Assembly (NCBI GenBank): GCA_022885665.1
Contig: JAGQDJ010000100.1
Location: forward strand, 141,501 to 205,500
Direction of reading: 5' to 3'
From: Triops longicaudatus
Lineage: Eukaryota; Arthropoda; Branchiopoda; Notostraca; Triopsidae
Length of the DNA stretch: 64,000 nucleotides
Of the stretch, positions 47,585 through 60,145 are shown in pieces (position 1 is the first letter of the stretch; every line of letters starts with the position of its first letter). The notes under the pieces are model-generated. The model made no database searches, was not told where the DNA came from, and saw nothing but the letters and a program-made list of their open reading frames with translations. The position numbers were made by a program, and so were the translations under genes.

Positions 47585-50500
47585 ATGGCTCAGTTTGTGG
47601 ATGATACAGGTAACTAACATTGATAGCATCAAAATGCTGCAATTTCTGTGTCCTGTAACTGTCTAGGTTTATTGGCAAAGCTCTCAGAGCTGAAATTCGA
47701 TGTGTCAAATGGTGTCGTACAAGTGCAGCCTAATCAGAGTTTGCCGGCTGATGTTCACACCCTTCAAAATCTGGGCAAAGGTAAGGAAATACTAAACAAT
47801 TTTCAACCTTCTAAACTTACTTCTAGCACAAATTTGTTAATAACTGAATGCTTCTATATATAAACTCACTAATTAATTTATAAAAATTTACTCAAGTAAT
47901 GTTTCACATTTTTTGTGACTAGTTTTGGCGGCTTTAGATGACGAGATCAAAAAGCAAGTATCCGACAGCTATGAAGATTTGCTGAAGCAAGCCAGTGGGG
48001 TTTTGCACCTCGAAAGGGTCTTGGGAATGATGCAGATACATATTCAAGTAAAACTTTCGAAAATCCTGGGAAAAAAATGACAATTTATGAATATCCCCTT
48101 AAATAATATAAAGATTTTATTCTTAGTGTGAAAAAATGGTTTTATTTTCGAGTAGGGGCTTGTAGCAGGTGTAGATTTACTTAAACGAAGGTTGACGGAG
48201 CCGTACGTTCAGATGGAAAGTCATTTGCGGATGTTAGCACGCTTACAAAGCGCGTGCGACCTTCTAAGGCGCGTTATTCGGCTTTTATCGCTTGGGAAGA
48301 AATTAGAACAGCAAAATGGAAGTAGTGACATTGCCAAAACGGCGTTAATCCTTAAAGAAATGAGTAAGTTATCTCTGCATTTTCGAGCCATCGTTAATTG
48401 TGCAATTTCTAAAGGCCAAGTGTGCGTGGATTTGGATTTAACTTCGATTCAAGTTCTGGAAAAGGATGCAAGGCTCATGGTACAAGTTAGATCAGATTTG
48501 GAACATCAAGCCCAGGTGCTAATTACGAAAGGCTTGGAATCCACCAATCAGAGCCAGGTAAACTGATTTTGACCGAATGATGTAAGGTTTGTAAGAAATT
48601 AATTAAAGTTTGTCATAGATTGGAACAGCTTTGCAAGTTTTCCATCATTTGGGCAACTTGGAGTCCAAAATGGATTCTTTGGTACAGTCACTGAAAGCCA
48701 AAATCAAGAACGATGTTAAGTCTGCCTTAGACGTCCAGATTTCTGCTCAAAACACTGGAGAAAACCAAGCACCGAAATGTAAAATTTTTCTTTTCTGTTT
48801 CTTTATCGTCAACCTAGTCTTATTAGAAGATTATGGTTACATTTATTAAGAAAACTTAATTGTTCTAATTGAATTATTTTCTAACGACTATCATTCGTGA
48901 ATGATTTTTTTGCCATTTTGTTGTCTTATTTTATTGCTAAGTATTTTTTTACACAAATATTTTGAAAACAGTGGCAAAATATTGTGGAAATAACTGTAAG
49001 AGAGTATTTTTTTCTGTTTTTTAGTACCCGGTAAAGCAACGTTACCTTTGGCCTCCAGTAACACGAACATGCGACAAATTTTGTGGTCCAATATGGACAA
49101 ACTCATGGAAACGATAACGCAGCAATTGTCGCAGGTACCCTCTCTACATATTTCTTATTAATATTCACGTGCAAAATTAATGCTGTTATAGGTTTCGCAT
49201 TTACAACGAGTTTTGGTTAAAAAGCGAGACGTGGTGTCCCAAATATGCTTCATGGAGCTATTGTACGGAAACCAGGCAGCACAAACAACGTTGGTTCAAC
49301 AATGGTGGTCGCATTTGACTTCATCCTTGTCAGAAGAATTCTTAAGAGCTTCAAACCGTAAGATTATAACAGTTTTTTATTTTTTTCTCGGGAAAAATAA
49401 GTCAGATTGAATTATTTCGAGTAGGGTTGCCATATTTGAAGCAAACGTTCGAGGGTGAATATCCGAAACTGCTTAAAATGTTTTCGGATTTGTGGACCCG
49501 CGTACAAGACAGCGGCGTGTTTTCTGAAGAAAACAAGCCGGAATCGTGGAGATTAGATAATAAAGTCCATTTCGAGTAAGTGTGATTCTCAAGCTGGGTA
49601 GTATTTCGAATACTTCAAATGAACAATGGAAAAACATGAGTTTTTCCATGTGATTTACGGTCTTGTATATTTGTCTCAAATTTCTAGTGGTGGAAGCATG
49701 TTAAGATCAACTATAGAACCATTTCAGACAGCTTACGTCGCACGATCGTTGTCCCGTTTATTAGACCCAGTCCACCTCATGTTTTCGGGCGGAATTAACC
49801 AGGAACAGGCTCCGCCTCCCGCAGAAGCGGACACGGTACTGAAAGTCATTTCTAGGTAAAAGTAGACGATAAATATTGCCGAATTATTTAGTTAATGCAT
49901 TATTTCCTCTAGTGAGCTGCGCGTTTTTAAAGTCGATACCGGATTAGGCGTAATGGTTTGCAAAAATATAGCGGAAACGGTACACATTTTACGAACAAAA
50001 AGCGAGCAGTTGGTAGTGAATGACGCTGACGCCACGCAAGTTGTTGGTAAGTATGCCTTGCAAATATTATTGCAGATATACAAAAAAGGCAACGAGCTAT
50101 GCTCACGTCAATATTAACTTGAAAAAATAAATAATTGAAATGCTTTTGATGTCACTTTAAAGGACCGCCTACACCAGTACAAGTGCGCAACGCAGGGTTG
50201 GTCAATCTGATGTGTCATTTTACGCAAGGCTTGCAAGGCATATTAGATCAGTCGCGTATTCACGCTGACGGTGCTCAGCTTGTGCAAAAAGCTGTGTCGA
50301 ATATCCAGAATGCAGCCATAGCTATTCTTCATCCATTTTTTGCTGCCATTGCCAAGGCTGTGGAGTCGATTTTGCTTACAATGCATAGTGAGGATTTCTC
50401 CACGTAAGAGTACTGTACAAGTTATACGATAGTTCTTTTAAATACGTTTGTTTGGGTTAGAGATGTTGTGGCTGAGACCGTGGGGTGTTCATTGTACATG

Positions 50501-51290
50501 AGAGAATTGCAACATTTCTTGTCGAGAGTTGGAACTGATTATGTGCCATTGTATAACTGTCCAACAGTCCTTAAACCCGAGTAAGTTAAAGTTTTGATGG
50601 CTTTGAAATATATTATTAGTAACTTGTTCATTTGTATTGTGTTAGGTTACGAATTCTAGCTTCTCGCTGCATCGAATTGTTCGTTAGGCATGTAACTCTA
50701 ATTAGACCAATGGGTGAAGGTGGGAAGATTCGTATCGCCAACGATTGTGGACAGGTTGGTTTATGGATTATAAAATAATGGTAATAAAGTTGTGAATAAT
50801 GTAGATGGAAATGGTGATAACGCCCGTGTTTGAGAACCCTTCAGAATTGGGAAAGGTGTTTAAGGCTTTGAGAGCCCTGAGGTTGCTTATTTTCCAAAAT
50901 GTAGAACACATTCACCAATCTCCGGTGTTGGGTGATATTTTGCCGTACAGCACAGTTTTACATTATTTGTTTTCCAAAGCACCGGCTGACTTACAATCGC
51001 CACACCAGGTAAATTATAGGTTTTTGTTTGAAATGCTAAGAGCTCTTGTACTGTCTGGCTAAATTTCTTTCCGTTTTCTAATTGTTTTATAGAACTCGGG
51101 TTGGTCTTTACGACGTTACTCGGAATGGCTTGATGAACACACGGAAGAACGGGATCGACTTGTTTCGATAAAGCGGACGTTAGAAACATATGCGCAGCTC
51201 GTGAAAGAGAGAAACTTAAAAGAATATGCATCGGTTTATTCTCCTATGGTTTCTTTGTTACAAACAGGACTGAAAACCATTGCAAGGTGA
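47585..51290 (+). CDS. COG5: Conserved oligomeric Golgi complex subunit 5
   Basis: COG5 is a lobe-B subunit of the COG tether for retrograde Golgi vesicles. My exons are 47585-47609, 47667-47780, 47923-48047, 48156-48363, 48415-48557, 48619-48778, 49025-49134, 49192-49357, 49425-49575, 49688-49855, 49913-50046, 50163-50403, 50461-50580, 50646-50754, 50805-51008 and 51093-51290. They give 791 residues (human 839). Family phrases in order are LQSACDLLRRVIRLLSLGKK, GTALQVFHHLGNL, ILWSNMDKLMETI, KKRDVVSQICFME, LKQTFEGEYPKLL, AYVARSLSRLLDPVHLMF, LTMHSEDFS, FVRHVTLIRPMGEGGKIRI and FSEWLDEH-like YSEWLDEHTEERDRL. The junction 48363/48415 removes 51 nt that are also open in frame. The final exon ends at TGA 51288. 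Confidence 0.96.
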
Positions 51291-52123
51291 TGCCTTTTTT
51301 TGCTTCTGCCTAAAATTCCAGAGGAGTGTTGATCTTGTGGCTCACCCTATACGATATCAGATTATAGCATTTAATTATAATCCTGAGTTAGTTTTGTTTT
51401 CGTACTGAAAGACAACGTGACGGAGACGTCAATAATTGTTAATTAATTATTTACCAGACGATGCCTTTAACCACTCGGCTCACTCTTAATGTGTCATGTT
51501 TATCCTGTGTAACAATCGCAAGTTGGGCAAAGTTTGTGAGAAATAAGGACTCCAAGTTTTTAGTACGCAAAGAATTAGCGATTCGATAATTTCAAATTAA
51601 TTATACGTGAATTCACAAAGCAAGATACGGAGCTAACATAACAAACGAGCAAGGTTAAAATATTTTTTTACGACTTCGGCTGTATGGACGGGTGACAAGC
51701 GCTATCCGCCAGCGTTTCATTTGGGAGAATTTAGGAAAAATTCTGAAAATTAACCATAGGTCTTAAGTTTTCCTATAATAACGGACCGTTGAATTCTATC
51801 GAGCTGCTCCAACGGGATCTTTGTGCGGCACCTAGAGGGTTAATAAGTGTCTTGCCTAGTTGAGATGAGATACAATGCTGCCATGCTGAGAATGTTTTGC
51901 GGCTGCTTATTTTCATATCGAGCGCCATGGCGTGGGCAGTAAGATTGCGGGTCACAGTTTCGCGACCAGATCCACTCTACAGGGTTGAAACCGCGAACAG
52001 TCAAAAGGGCGCCTTTTGACGTTCACTTTTGTGAGCATTGGCAAACACGCTCAATAATTAATCACAAACGCCATAAAGTCTCTCTTGCTTCACAAGTTCT
52101 AACTTTCCTGTGCCAGGCAAATA
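51291..52123. other. Spacer between COG5 and ELOF1
   Basis: No gene is recognised in these 833 bp. They contain the COG5 3' UTR and the ELOF1 promoter. A 60-codon minus-strand frame at 51773-51955 has no family signature. Confidence 0.6.
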
Positions 52124-52428
52124 ATGGGTAAGCGTAAAAGCAAACGGAAGCCACCTACAAAGCGTAAAGCAATCGAACCCCTCGATACACAGTTTAACTG
52201 CCCATTTTGCAATCACGAGAAGTCCTGTGAAGTAAAAATGTAAGCATTCTAAGCTTAATTACCAACTATGGCACTACATTATCTTTCTTTCGCAGGGATA
52301 AAGCACGAAGTACGGGTCGGATCACGTGCCGTGTGTGTCTGGAAGATTTCCAAAGCACCATCAACATTCTATCAGAGCCTGTTGACGTTTATAACGACTG
52401 GATCGACGCTTGCGAATCAGCTAATTAA
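52124..52428 (+). CDS. ELOF1: Transcription elongation factor 1 homolog
   Basis: Small zinc-binding elongation factor that travels with RNA polymerase II and helps transcription-coupled repair. Two exons, 52124-52239 and 52296-52428, give 82 residues against 83 in human. The basic start [11 protein letters not shown] is nearly invariant in the family. The zinc ligands are intact: CPFC at 26-29 and CRVC at 50-53. The tail [19 protein letters not shown] is also standard. The 56-nt intron splits the Met codon of VKMDKAR. The gene is convergent with PLAA, 179 bp between stop codons. Confidence 0.98.
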
Positions 52429-52607
52429 CTCTACACAAGTTTCATCCTGTTGTTACCTCATACATGTAAACCTTCCAGTTTGTTTTTATCAGTTTATTTC
52501 TCTTATTTGGTTGACATGTCGAAAAACAGTTTCATGCAAAAACTAAATTCAGCTAGTTCAATTCAATCCTTTCCAACAAGAGAACACACGTCAAAACCTG
52601 AATCACA

Positions 52608-55221
52608 TTACAACAAAACTTTTACTTGCTTAGCGCACTCTGAGACTTTCAACGGCTCGGTCACCTTCGTCAATTCCTCAACCATACGTTTGGCGTCGAT
52701 CGACGTCGCTAACGCGACTGCTTCTTCATCTTCATGCAACAAAGTCCCTAACGCTACCAAAACACGGAATCGTGCCTCCCCGTCTTTCACTCTTTCCAAG
52801 AGCTCTACTACAACATTCACAGCTTTGGATTTCAACTCCAAAGATGCGGCCTCTTTGCTGGCTTTATTGCCAAAAAGCAGTATGACCGCGTTCAGTACCA
52901 CCGTTGCCGCTGCGACCTGGATATTCTTTGCTTGGGTTGCAGGTGTTGACTCGGGCAAGGCTTTGAGAGTCTCCGACACGCCCACCAGCATCTCGTCACA
53001 GTTTTGATGAATAATAGCTTGACCCAACTGATGCACGCACAAATTGGCTAAGGCCCTCAGAGCCAGCAAGATGTTTGGAGGAACGGGTAATGCAGACGCG
53101 GTAACGAAAGGAGCCAAGTACGGGTAAATCCGAGTGTGGACCGAGATAGCTTGGAATACGTTTTCACGACGAAGTGCAAGTCGCAATAAGTCCAGGACGG
53201 GGAACAGGAATTCTGGAATTAAACAAAATAAAAACTTTAAAACTAATCTCAAATTCGATTACTTTATTATTAATCTTGACTATTGTTAATTTAGTTTACT
53301 CTTTTATCAGTAACAATCAAATAACCTAGCAGTATTTCACTCTAGTCTACATAGTTTTACAAAGTATTTTTTATAGCAATACGTCACAGATGCTTCAAAA
53401 TTAACCCAAATGTCCACAAAAATGTGGGACACTTGACGTTAAAGACAGCATAGACAACATCAATTTTTTATGGGCTTAATTTAGTCCATGCAGGAAAATA
53501 ATTTACCTGGCGGCCATTCCATCAATTTCTTAAAGGTTTCTAAAGCAGGTGGATCCACAGCCCCGCTTTCATGGGCTAAAGCAGCTAATGAGGGAATTAC
53601 TCCCGGGTCAATCCTGACATCAGGGCTAACTCGGTCATTAAACTCTTTAATTTTGGACAAAATTGCGTCGACGTTGGCCTGATCAAAACGTAAACACGTT
53701 TGGATGGGGAAGTAATGCACTAGAATAACAAGAACATTATTAAAAAGTACAAAAACAGAAAAATGTAGAAAGTACAGCAATCATATGAATCACATAATGT
53801 TTCTTACGGCAAAAAATCGTTAGAGCAAAAAATAAGGTAGTAAACAGAACGCTTGTGTGATACGAGAAGCTTCATCAAGCAAAATTACCAGGATTATCTG
53901 TTGGAGTCGGAACGATCGTACCCGCAGGCATGTACCTTCCACTTCCGGTAAAAGGATCCGTTCCTGGAATAGTCTGTGCCGGAGGTGGTGCTGATCCTGC
54001 AGATCCTGGTACGTATCTACCACTTCCAGTAAACGGATCTCCTCCTGAGACGGTCTGCGAAGGAAGAGGCACCGAGCTGGACGATCCCGGTACGTAACGA
54101 TTTCCGCCTAAATAAGGATAATTATACGGTAATTATAGTCCGAAAAGAAATAAACTGTAAGCTGAAAATATTTTCAGCTAGGAATTAAATAAAAATACCA
54201 GTAAAAGGATCGGCGTACGTTCCCGAAGGAGCGCTTTGCTGATTGGCGGGAATGTTTTTGATGATAAAGTTGGCAATTTCGTCCAAAAAGTACTGACTCA
54301 GATCGTGTTTGTGGATAAACTTTTGTGCTGCCATATAAGGGTCATCACCCAGGTTGAACGGAAGTTTCAAAGGTGGTCGGCCTTCTTCGATATCGACGCT
54401 AAAGACGAAGTCATACCACTGGCCGTTGTACTCCGTCTTGGAACCCGATTTGTCCACATCCCCTTCGGGAGCGGAGCCTACCACGTTACCGATACAATTC
54501 CAACGATTTTCTGACGCAGACCAGCTGTAGACGGTGATATCCTTCCCTCGACGAACCATCTTCGTCTGACCTTCTTTCTTCCCTGGTTCGTTCAAGGCGC
54601 TCTCGGTGGGTAAACTAAGAAAAAATAAATTAATGAATTTTAAAAATCAAATTAAAAGAGAATAAAAAAAGCGAAAAAAATGCTTTATTTCCTGTTAAAC
54701 TCAAGTAAATCATCCAAAACTTGGTAACAATGGAACTGCTGTACAGTGACGTACACAGATCGCTTTCATAACTCACTCGCTAACTTTCACGCCTCCCAGT
54801 TCTTGTTGTGCCGCGATGGATGCGGAAGACAGTTCTTCCTGGTAAGCTTTTAGTAAGTCTTCCGGTGCTTTTAACGCCGAGTCGGCCGTAAAAATACGGA
54901 TGTAGCCATCGCTATTAAATACCAAAAGAAAAAGCGAATGAGATAAAACATTTGTGCGTTCTTAGTTTGAGACTAAAACAAATACGGATTTAAAATAAGT
55001 TAAAAATAGTTATAGAAAGAATTTTAAAGCTATAAACATGAAAGCAACGCCATAAACTAAGCTATAGTAGCAAAAATTAATTTAAAGCCGTGTAATAAAA
55101 AAAATACACATGAACTTAAAAAGCTAGATTTCATAAAATTACTTACAGCACGCGCTGGTAAATGAAACCAGCTTAACACAAGATGATCATGGAATGGAAT
55201 TTGCTACGAGATTTTCTTTTT

Positions 55222-55266
<45 letters not shown>

Positions 55267-56555
55267 ATTAGGTTAACAAAGTAGTTTATTTTACCTGCTT
55301 CCGGTTACTACATCGTTATTTGGCAGGGAAGCCAAGGCCCATACACTCTGGGACGGTAAAAAGATCGTTTGCAAGCAATCTGTGCTTCCTTCTAAAGTCC
55401 ATAAGCGAACTGATCGATCTTCACCCGCGCTGGCGAACTGACGACCGTTGGGCAACACAGCTAAACTGCAGAAAAATCATTAAATCTCGTTAGGAAACAG
55501 TTCCAGATTATTGTTTTTCGATCAGTATCGGCGTGCGCGAAGCTCGAATTTCTGTTGACTAGATATACATTATACATGTAAAAACCGCATACAATGTAGA
55601 CTTTTTCTCTGATAAAGATTTAGTTTACAAAATAATTCGCAAATACCTATAAACGTAATTTGTGTGCCCATAAAAGATCTGAGTACATTCACCGGATACG
55701 AGCCACCTTCTTATGGACGCGTCGTTTGAGGCTGACAGGAACTGTTGGTGATCTAGCACAGCTAATGCTCGAACACAGTCAGTATGGCCAAGGAACTTGC
55801 GTGCCACTTGTGTTCCTTGCCACAGGACGATAGTTTTATCCGCTGAGCCGGTTAAAACGACGACGTCGTTGAGCGACGAACCTGAGATCAACGCAACGCA
55901 CCAAACGGCAGCTTCGTGGCCGGATAACGTCGCTACGCATTCTTCTTCTTGCCAGACTTTGGCGCTTTTGTCCCAAGAACCGCTAATAAGGAAGCCCTGA
56001 CCGATTGTCAAAGCACAAACTAAAGGAAAGTAATTATTAGAAATGCTTACAAATAATGTGAAAGCAATCTGTGAACAATTGTAAACGGTTTTAAATTGAA
56101 TTTTTATTAAAAATTTAAATTTAATTTCCATTAAAAATTAAGACAGACATAAGTAAATTATACAAGAGCACCTGTGTCAGAATGCCCTTTAAGGGTAAAT
56201 ACAGGCTCGGGGAAGAGCGGTTTATAGCCTCTGATTAAATGATCGTTGCAACCGGTGACGACGAGACCTTCAGGATGATTTGCGTTTGGGGGTACGACAG
56301 CGACAGCTGAGACGAACCCTTGATGACCAGAATACGTCATAGCATCAGAAAACCCAGTGCTAACAAACAAAATATCAGAGTAGTTATTATTATTATTAGT
56401 ATTATTATTTTCAGTGATTACCCTTCAGGCCGCCATAGTTTAGCGGTCTTATCGCGCGAAGCGGATAAAATACACCCATCGGGAGTGACAGCTAGTGCAC
56501 GAACGTCCTTGGAATGTCCGGTTAACGTCGTTCGCAAGGAGTAAAACGTCTCCAT
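52608..56555 (-). CDS. PLAA: Phospholipase A2-activating protein (Ufd3/Doa1)
   Basis: PLAA is a ubiquitin-binding cofactor of p97/VCP. Nine exons, 56555-56422, 56359-56172, 56019-55647, 55465-55295, 54911-54777, 54614-54199, 54107-53889, 53719-53507 and 53212-52608, give 817 residues (human 795). Residues 1-300 form a WD40 propeller ([51 protein letters not shown]). Next comes the PFU domain (about 340-460), from [12 protein letters not shown] through [12 protein letters not shown] to FLDEIANFI. Three DPFTG repeats link it to the PUL domain (about 560-817), which ends [13 protein letters not shown] as in other PLAA proteins. It is divergent from SLC25A26. Confidence 0.97.
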
Positions 56556-56793
56556 GGATCACAGGTTATTTCCCTAGTGAAATACTGATTTTGTTATTGC
56601 TCGTCGTCAAATGATCCAGCAAGATTCCTTGAAATTGTAAACAACGGCGTTCTACTGGATTGTGAACTGGGATCAGACAAAAAAAAATTTAAAACAAGGT
56701 AAACAAGTTTAAAACCCATGTGGGGTTGAATTCAAGTAAACTATTTGCTCTTTACACTCTTTGGAAATTCTAAAACGATAAAAGACCGTTATA
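56556..56793. promoter_or_regulatory. Short divergent promoter between PLAA and SLC25A26
   Basis: Only 238 bp separate the two start codons, so both genes must initiate within or beside this spacer. I see no TATA box or other named element that I would assign. Confidence 0.5.
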
Positions 56794-57918
56794 ATGGATG
56801 CACCTTCGTGGTGGAAATCAATGATGGTAAGAAAATCCCAATTTACTAAGAATATTCTTATAAACTAATTTTATAATCGTTAATTTTGCAGGCTGGAGGT
56901 GCTGCCGGTACTTCAGTAGATGTTATACTTTTCCCCTTGGATACACTTAAAACAAGATTGCAAAGTCCAGTTGGTTTTGCTAAATCTGGTGGTTTTCGAG
57001 GAATTTATTCCGGAGTTGGTCCAGCCGCGCTTGGATCGGCGCCTGGCGGTATAAAAATATCTTATTTAAATAAGAATGAATTTTTAATATTTTTTAAATT
57101 ATTGTATATTTTAGCTGCGACATTCTTCTGTTCCTATGAGACAATGAAAGCTCTAGGAGCTAAAACTTGGGGTCCTAACAATCCGCTTGTTCACATGCTA
57201 GCCGCGGCAGTCGGGGAATGTGTAAAGTATTTTTCGTATACAAGTCTTTAAATGCATTTAAACCGTGTTTTTACCAGGCAGCTTGCATTATTCGTGTACC
57301 GGTAGAGGTTATTAAACAAAGACGACAAGCTTTGCATCACAATTCGAGTTTACACCTTCTGAGATCCATTCTCCACGCGGAAGGAATCCGGGGGCTTTAT
57401 CGTGGCTATTTAACTACAGTTTTGAGAGAAATTCCCTTTTCTTTTATTCAGTTCCCATTATGGGAAGCTAGCAAAAGGGCATGGAGCCAGTATCAAGGCT
57501 TTCCGCTCCAAGCTTGGCAATCTGGCGTGTGTGGAGCAGTAGCCGGTAATTTGTGAAAAATTTTGTATTTCTTTTTAAATAATTATTGGTTAATTTCGTC
57601 TTATTTCTAGGGGGTATTGCTGCTGCGGTCACCACGCCTTTAGACGTCGCTAAAACGCGGATAATGCTAGCGGATAAGCTCAGTCATGAAGCACGAGGGC
57701 ACCTTTTGCCTGTTTTGCGGCAGGTTTACGTTCAACAAGGCTGGAAAGGGTAGAAAAAGCAAAATTATTATATTTTTTTATGACGAAATTTTGATTTTTG
57801 TTTTGTATTTAGGCTTTTTGCTGGAGTTGTGCCACGAGTAACATGGATTTCAGTAGGCGGGGCTATATTTTTAGGAGTTTACGATAAAGTTCAAGCGCTA
57901 CTAAGAATGCGACAGTGA
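56794..57918 (+). CDS. SLC25A26: Mitochondrial S-adenosylmethionine carrier
   Basis: Inner-membrane carrier that exchanges S-adenosylmethionine into mitochondria. Six exons, 56794-56826, 56892-57048, 57115-57221, 57278-57545, 57611-57749 and 57813-57918, give 269 residues (human 274). The three mitochondrial carrier signatures are present: [12 protein letters not shown] at 26, [10 protein letters not shown] at 107 and PLDVAKTRI at 198. The phrases [33 protein letters not shown] and [11 protein letters not shown] mark SAMC rather than another SLC25 member. The exon 3 to 4 junction gives [11 protein letters not shown] where human has GEVVACLIRVP. Confidence 0.97.
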
Positions 57919-60145
57919 TGAGCTTGTTTTGTGTCACGTTAGTATATTCTTCATGAGACTCAAAACTCAGAATTCGAAGTTGTGAAGCCAACGGATCGTT
58001 TGAAAGTAAAAAATGCTTTGTAAGCTCTGACAGTCAATTGTAGTTGTGTATAAAGTACAGTATTTTTAACGTATTCGGAACGCTTTTACTTTTTATGTCT
58101 TATTTTTCTCACATCCGAAAATCCCGTTAAAAAAGAGAACTTCCTTTTGACTAGAGATAAGCACCAACATATAAAATGCGCGAAGAAACACCTATTTTAC
58201 CCAGTGTGGGTAATTTACAGAGGTTTGAAAAGCATTAGGTTTGACTGTGAAAAGATTATATATTCACATTTCACCGAAAATTTTAGTACATTCAATACTA
58301 TGAAATAAATCATGTCAACAAGGTGATAAAAAATATCTGGCACAATTTAGGCTGAACGAAGCTAAATATGTTGACAGGCATGCGAATGAATCATGCTGGC
58401 TATCAAAGCAAGTAACGGATTAATTATCTATAGAATAAAAGTATACAAAACTTCAATGGAAAAACTTACTAGGTATTACTCTTGAACGTAAGAAATATTC
58501 CCGATCCAAAAATTGACTTGTACAAAATAAGGTAGACGTAATCACGTAAAGCGAGGTTAAAATCACGTAGAGCAGGGGAATCGTGGAAGCGGGGGATACG
58601 GGACTATAGTTTATTTAATTAATAATACCAAATCCGGAGGAGTTACGTACATTGGGTAAAAACGCGTAACGCGGAGGAAATAACATAAAGTAGGGCAGTA
58701 TGATAAATCGATTCCCGATCTCGTATAACGTAAATTGATGAGAAGCTTCTTGTAAAGCGTGATCATCACGCACGAACTTCAAATAACCAAATTCTTGAAA
58801 TAGGCAAATTAAGGTATGCAAATTGTCCGCCTCGACGAGAGGATTCCGAATCTGTAAGAATTATTGCGCTAGCCCTTCAAATAAGCGAGAAAAATGAGCT
58901 TGAATATGAAATTATGCCCTGAGGGCGTCTCAGGAGCCAAAAATTTTGAAATCCCATAAGGAATAACATGTGAAAAAGTGCGATGCACGATGCCAGCATC
59001 ATGCTTTCCGAGGTCTCGTTCACCCTTTCCTATCCCCTATCCTGCTTCCTGTGGTATTTTTGGCAATTCCATTACACTGGGATATACCAGGCACCATAGA
59101 AAGCAGGACAGGGTATAGTCTTTAGATCGCTCGGCTATAACGCTTATTAAACAGAAGCTTATTTGAGATATAAGAATTATGGGAGGTATGTTGCCTGTGC
59201 AACTTGTCACAAGTGACAGTGCTGTTCTTTGATTATTTCTAGACTTCTTTCTTGCAGGAAGTTTGTTCAAAATGAAATACTATAGTCAGTATTTAAGTTT
59301 CAGGCAAATTGCAATATATTACCACGTAAAGAATATTTTCAAGTTATTCCAAGTGATGAATTTGGAATTATAGGAATTTTATCGCACGCAAAGTATGGGA
59401 AATTTCCTTGAATGTCGTCTGGAAATCTATACTGAACTTATGAACTCAAAATTGAAAAAAATAATAATTATAATAATAATAAATTCACAACGCCACTTCA
59501 CATTTCACACGCAAGAGTTGAAATTAGTAAAGCTAAGTAAGAAAACAGTATTCGAGTTAAATCAGTATATTTCTCACAGCAATTCGGGTTCAAGTGTGTG
59601 AAAATAAGACTTCGATACACCAGCCGTTTACAAATAGCAAATGTGGACGAACAACAGACTAGAAAATCTACGACCAAACGTAGTTTCCAGAAAAATTAAC
59701 CAAACGGTTTCGGCCAGTGTATATAACAGGGTGAATTAATTACAGGAAGACACTAGAAGACACACCAAACAGGATTTTTAGTCTTCTAGAACGCCCACTG
59801 CCTTTATTTCCATAAAGCCTCATTTCCCGTAGAATTTCACGGTTGCCGTGTCTTCTCGTTCAGTAATTTATTCAAAAACATGTATTTATCAACATTTATA
59901 GTCGAAGATAATGAAACCTACCAATGTTAAGAGGTAATTACATAAAGTATTCAAGTTAAAAAACGAGAAGTCGAAAGCTTACTTGTCTCCTAAGGGCTGA
60001 GGACATTCCAACATACTCGTTGCTATATGGCTGCTGAAAAGCTGCTCACCAATGCGATAAGCCTGACGTTCTTTAATGTCAAGGTATGGACAGATGTTAT
60101 ACACTTGTCGGGATGGAATTGCCGATCACCTTGGGTCACTTGTAC
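57919..60145. other. Spacer right of SLC25A26: no intact gene
   Basis: These 2.2 kb hold the SLC25A26 3' UTR and DNA of unknown role. Near 58540-58760 a short motif like CACGTAAAGCGAGG recurs several times with changes. I looked on the minus strand for later MIOS exons, for example its zinc-finger C-terminus, and found none I could recognise. Confidence 0.5.
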
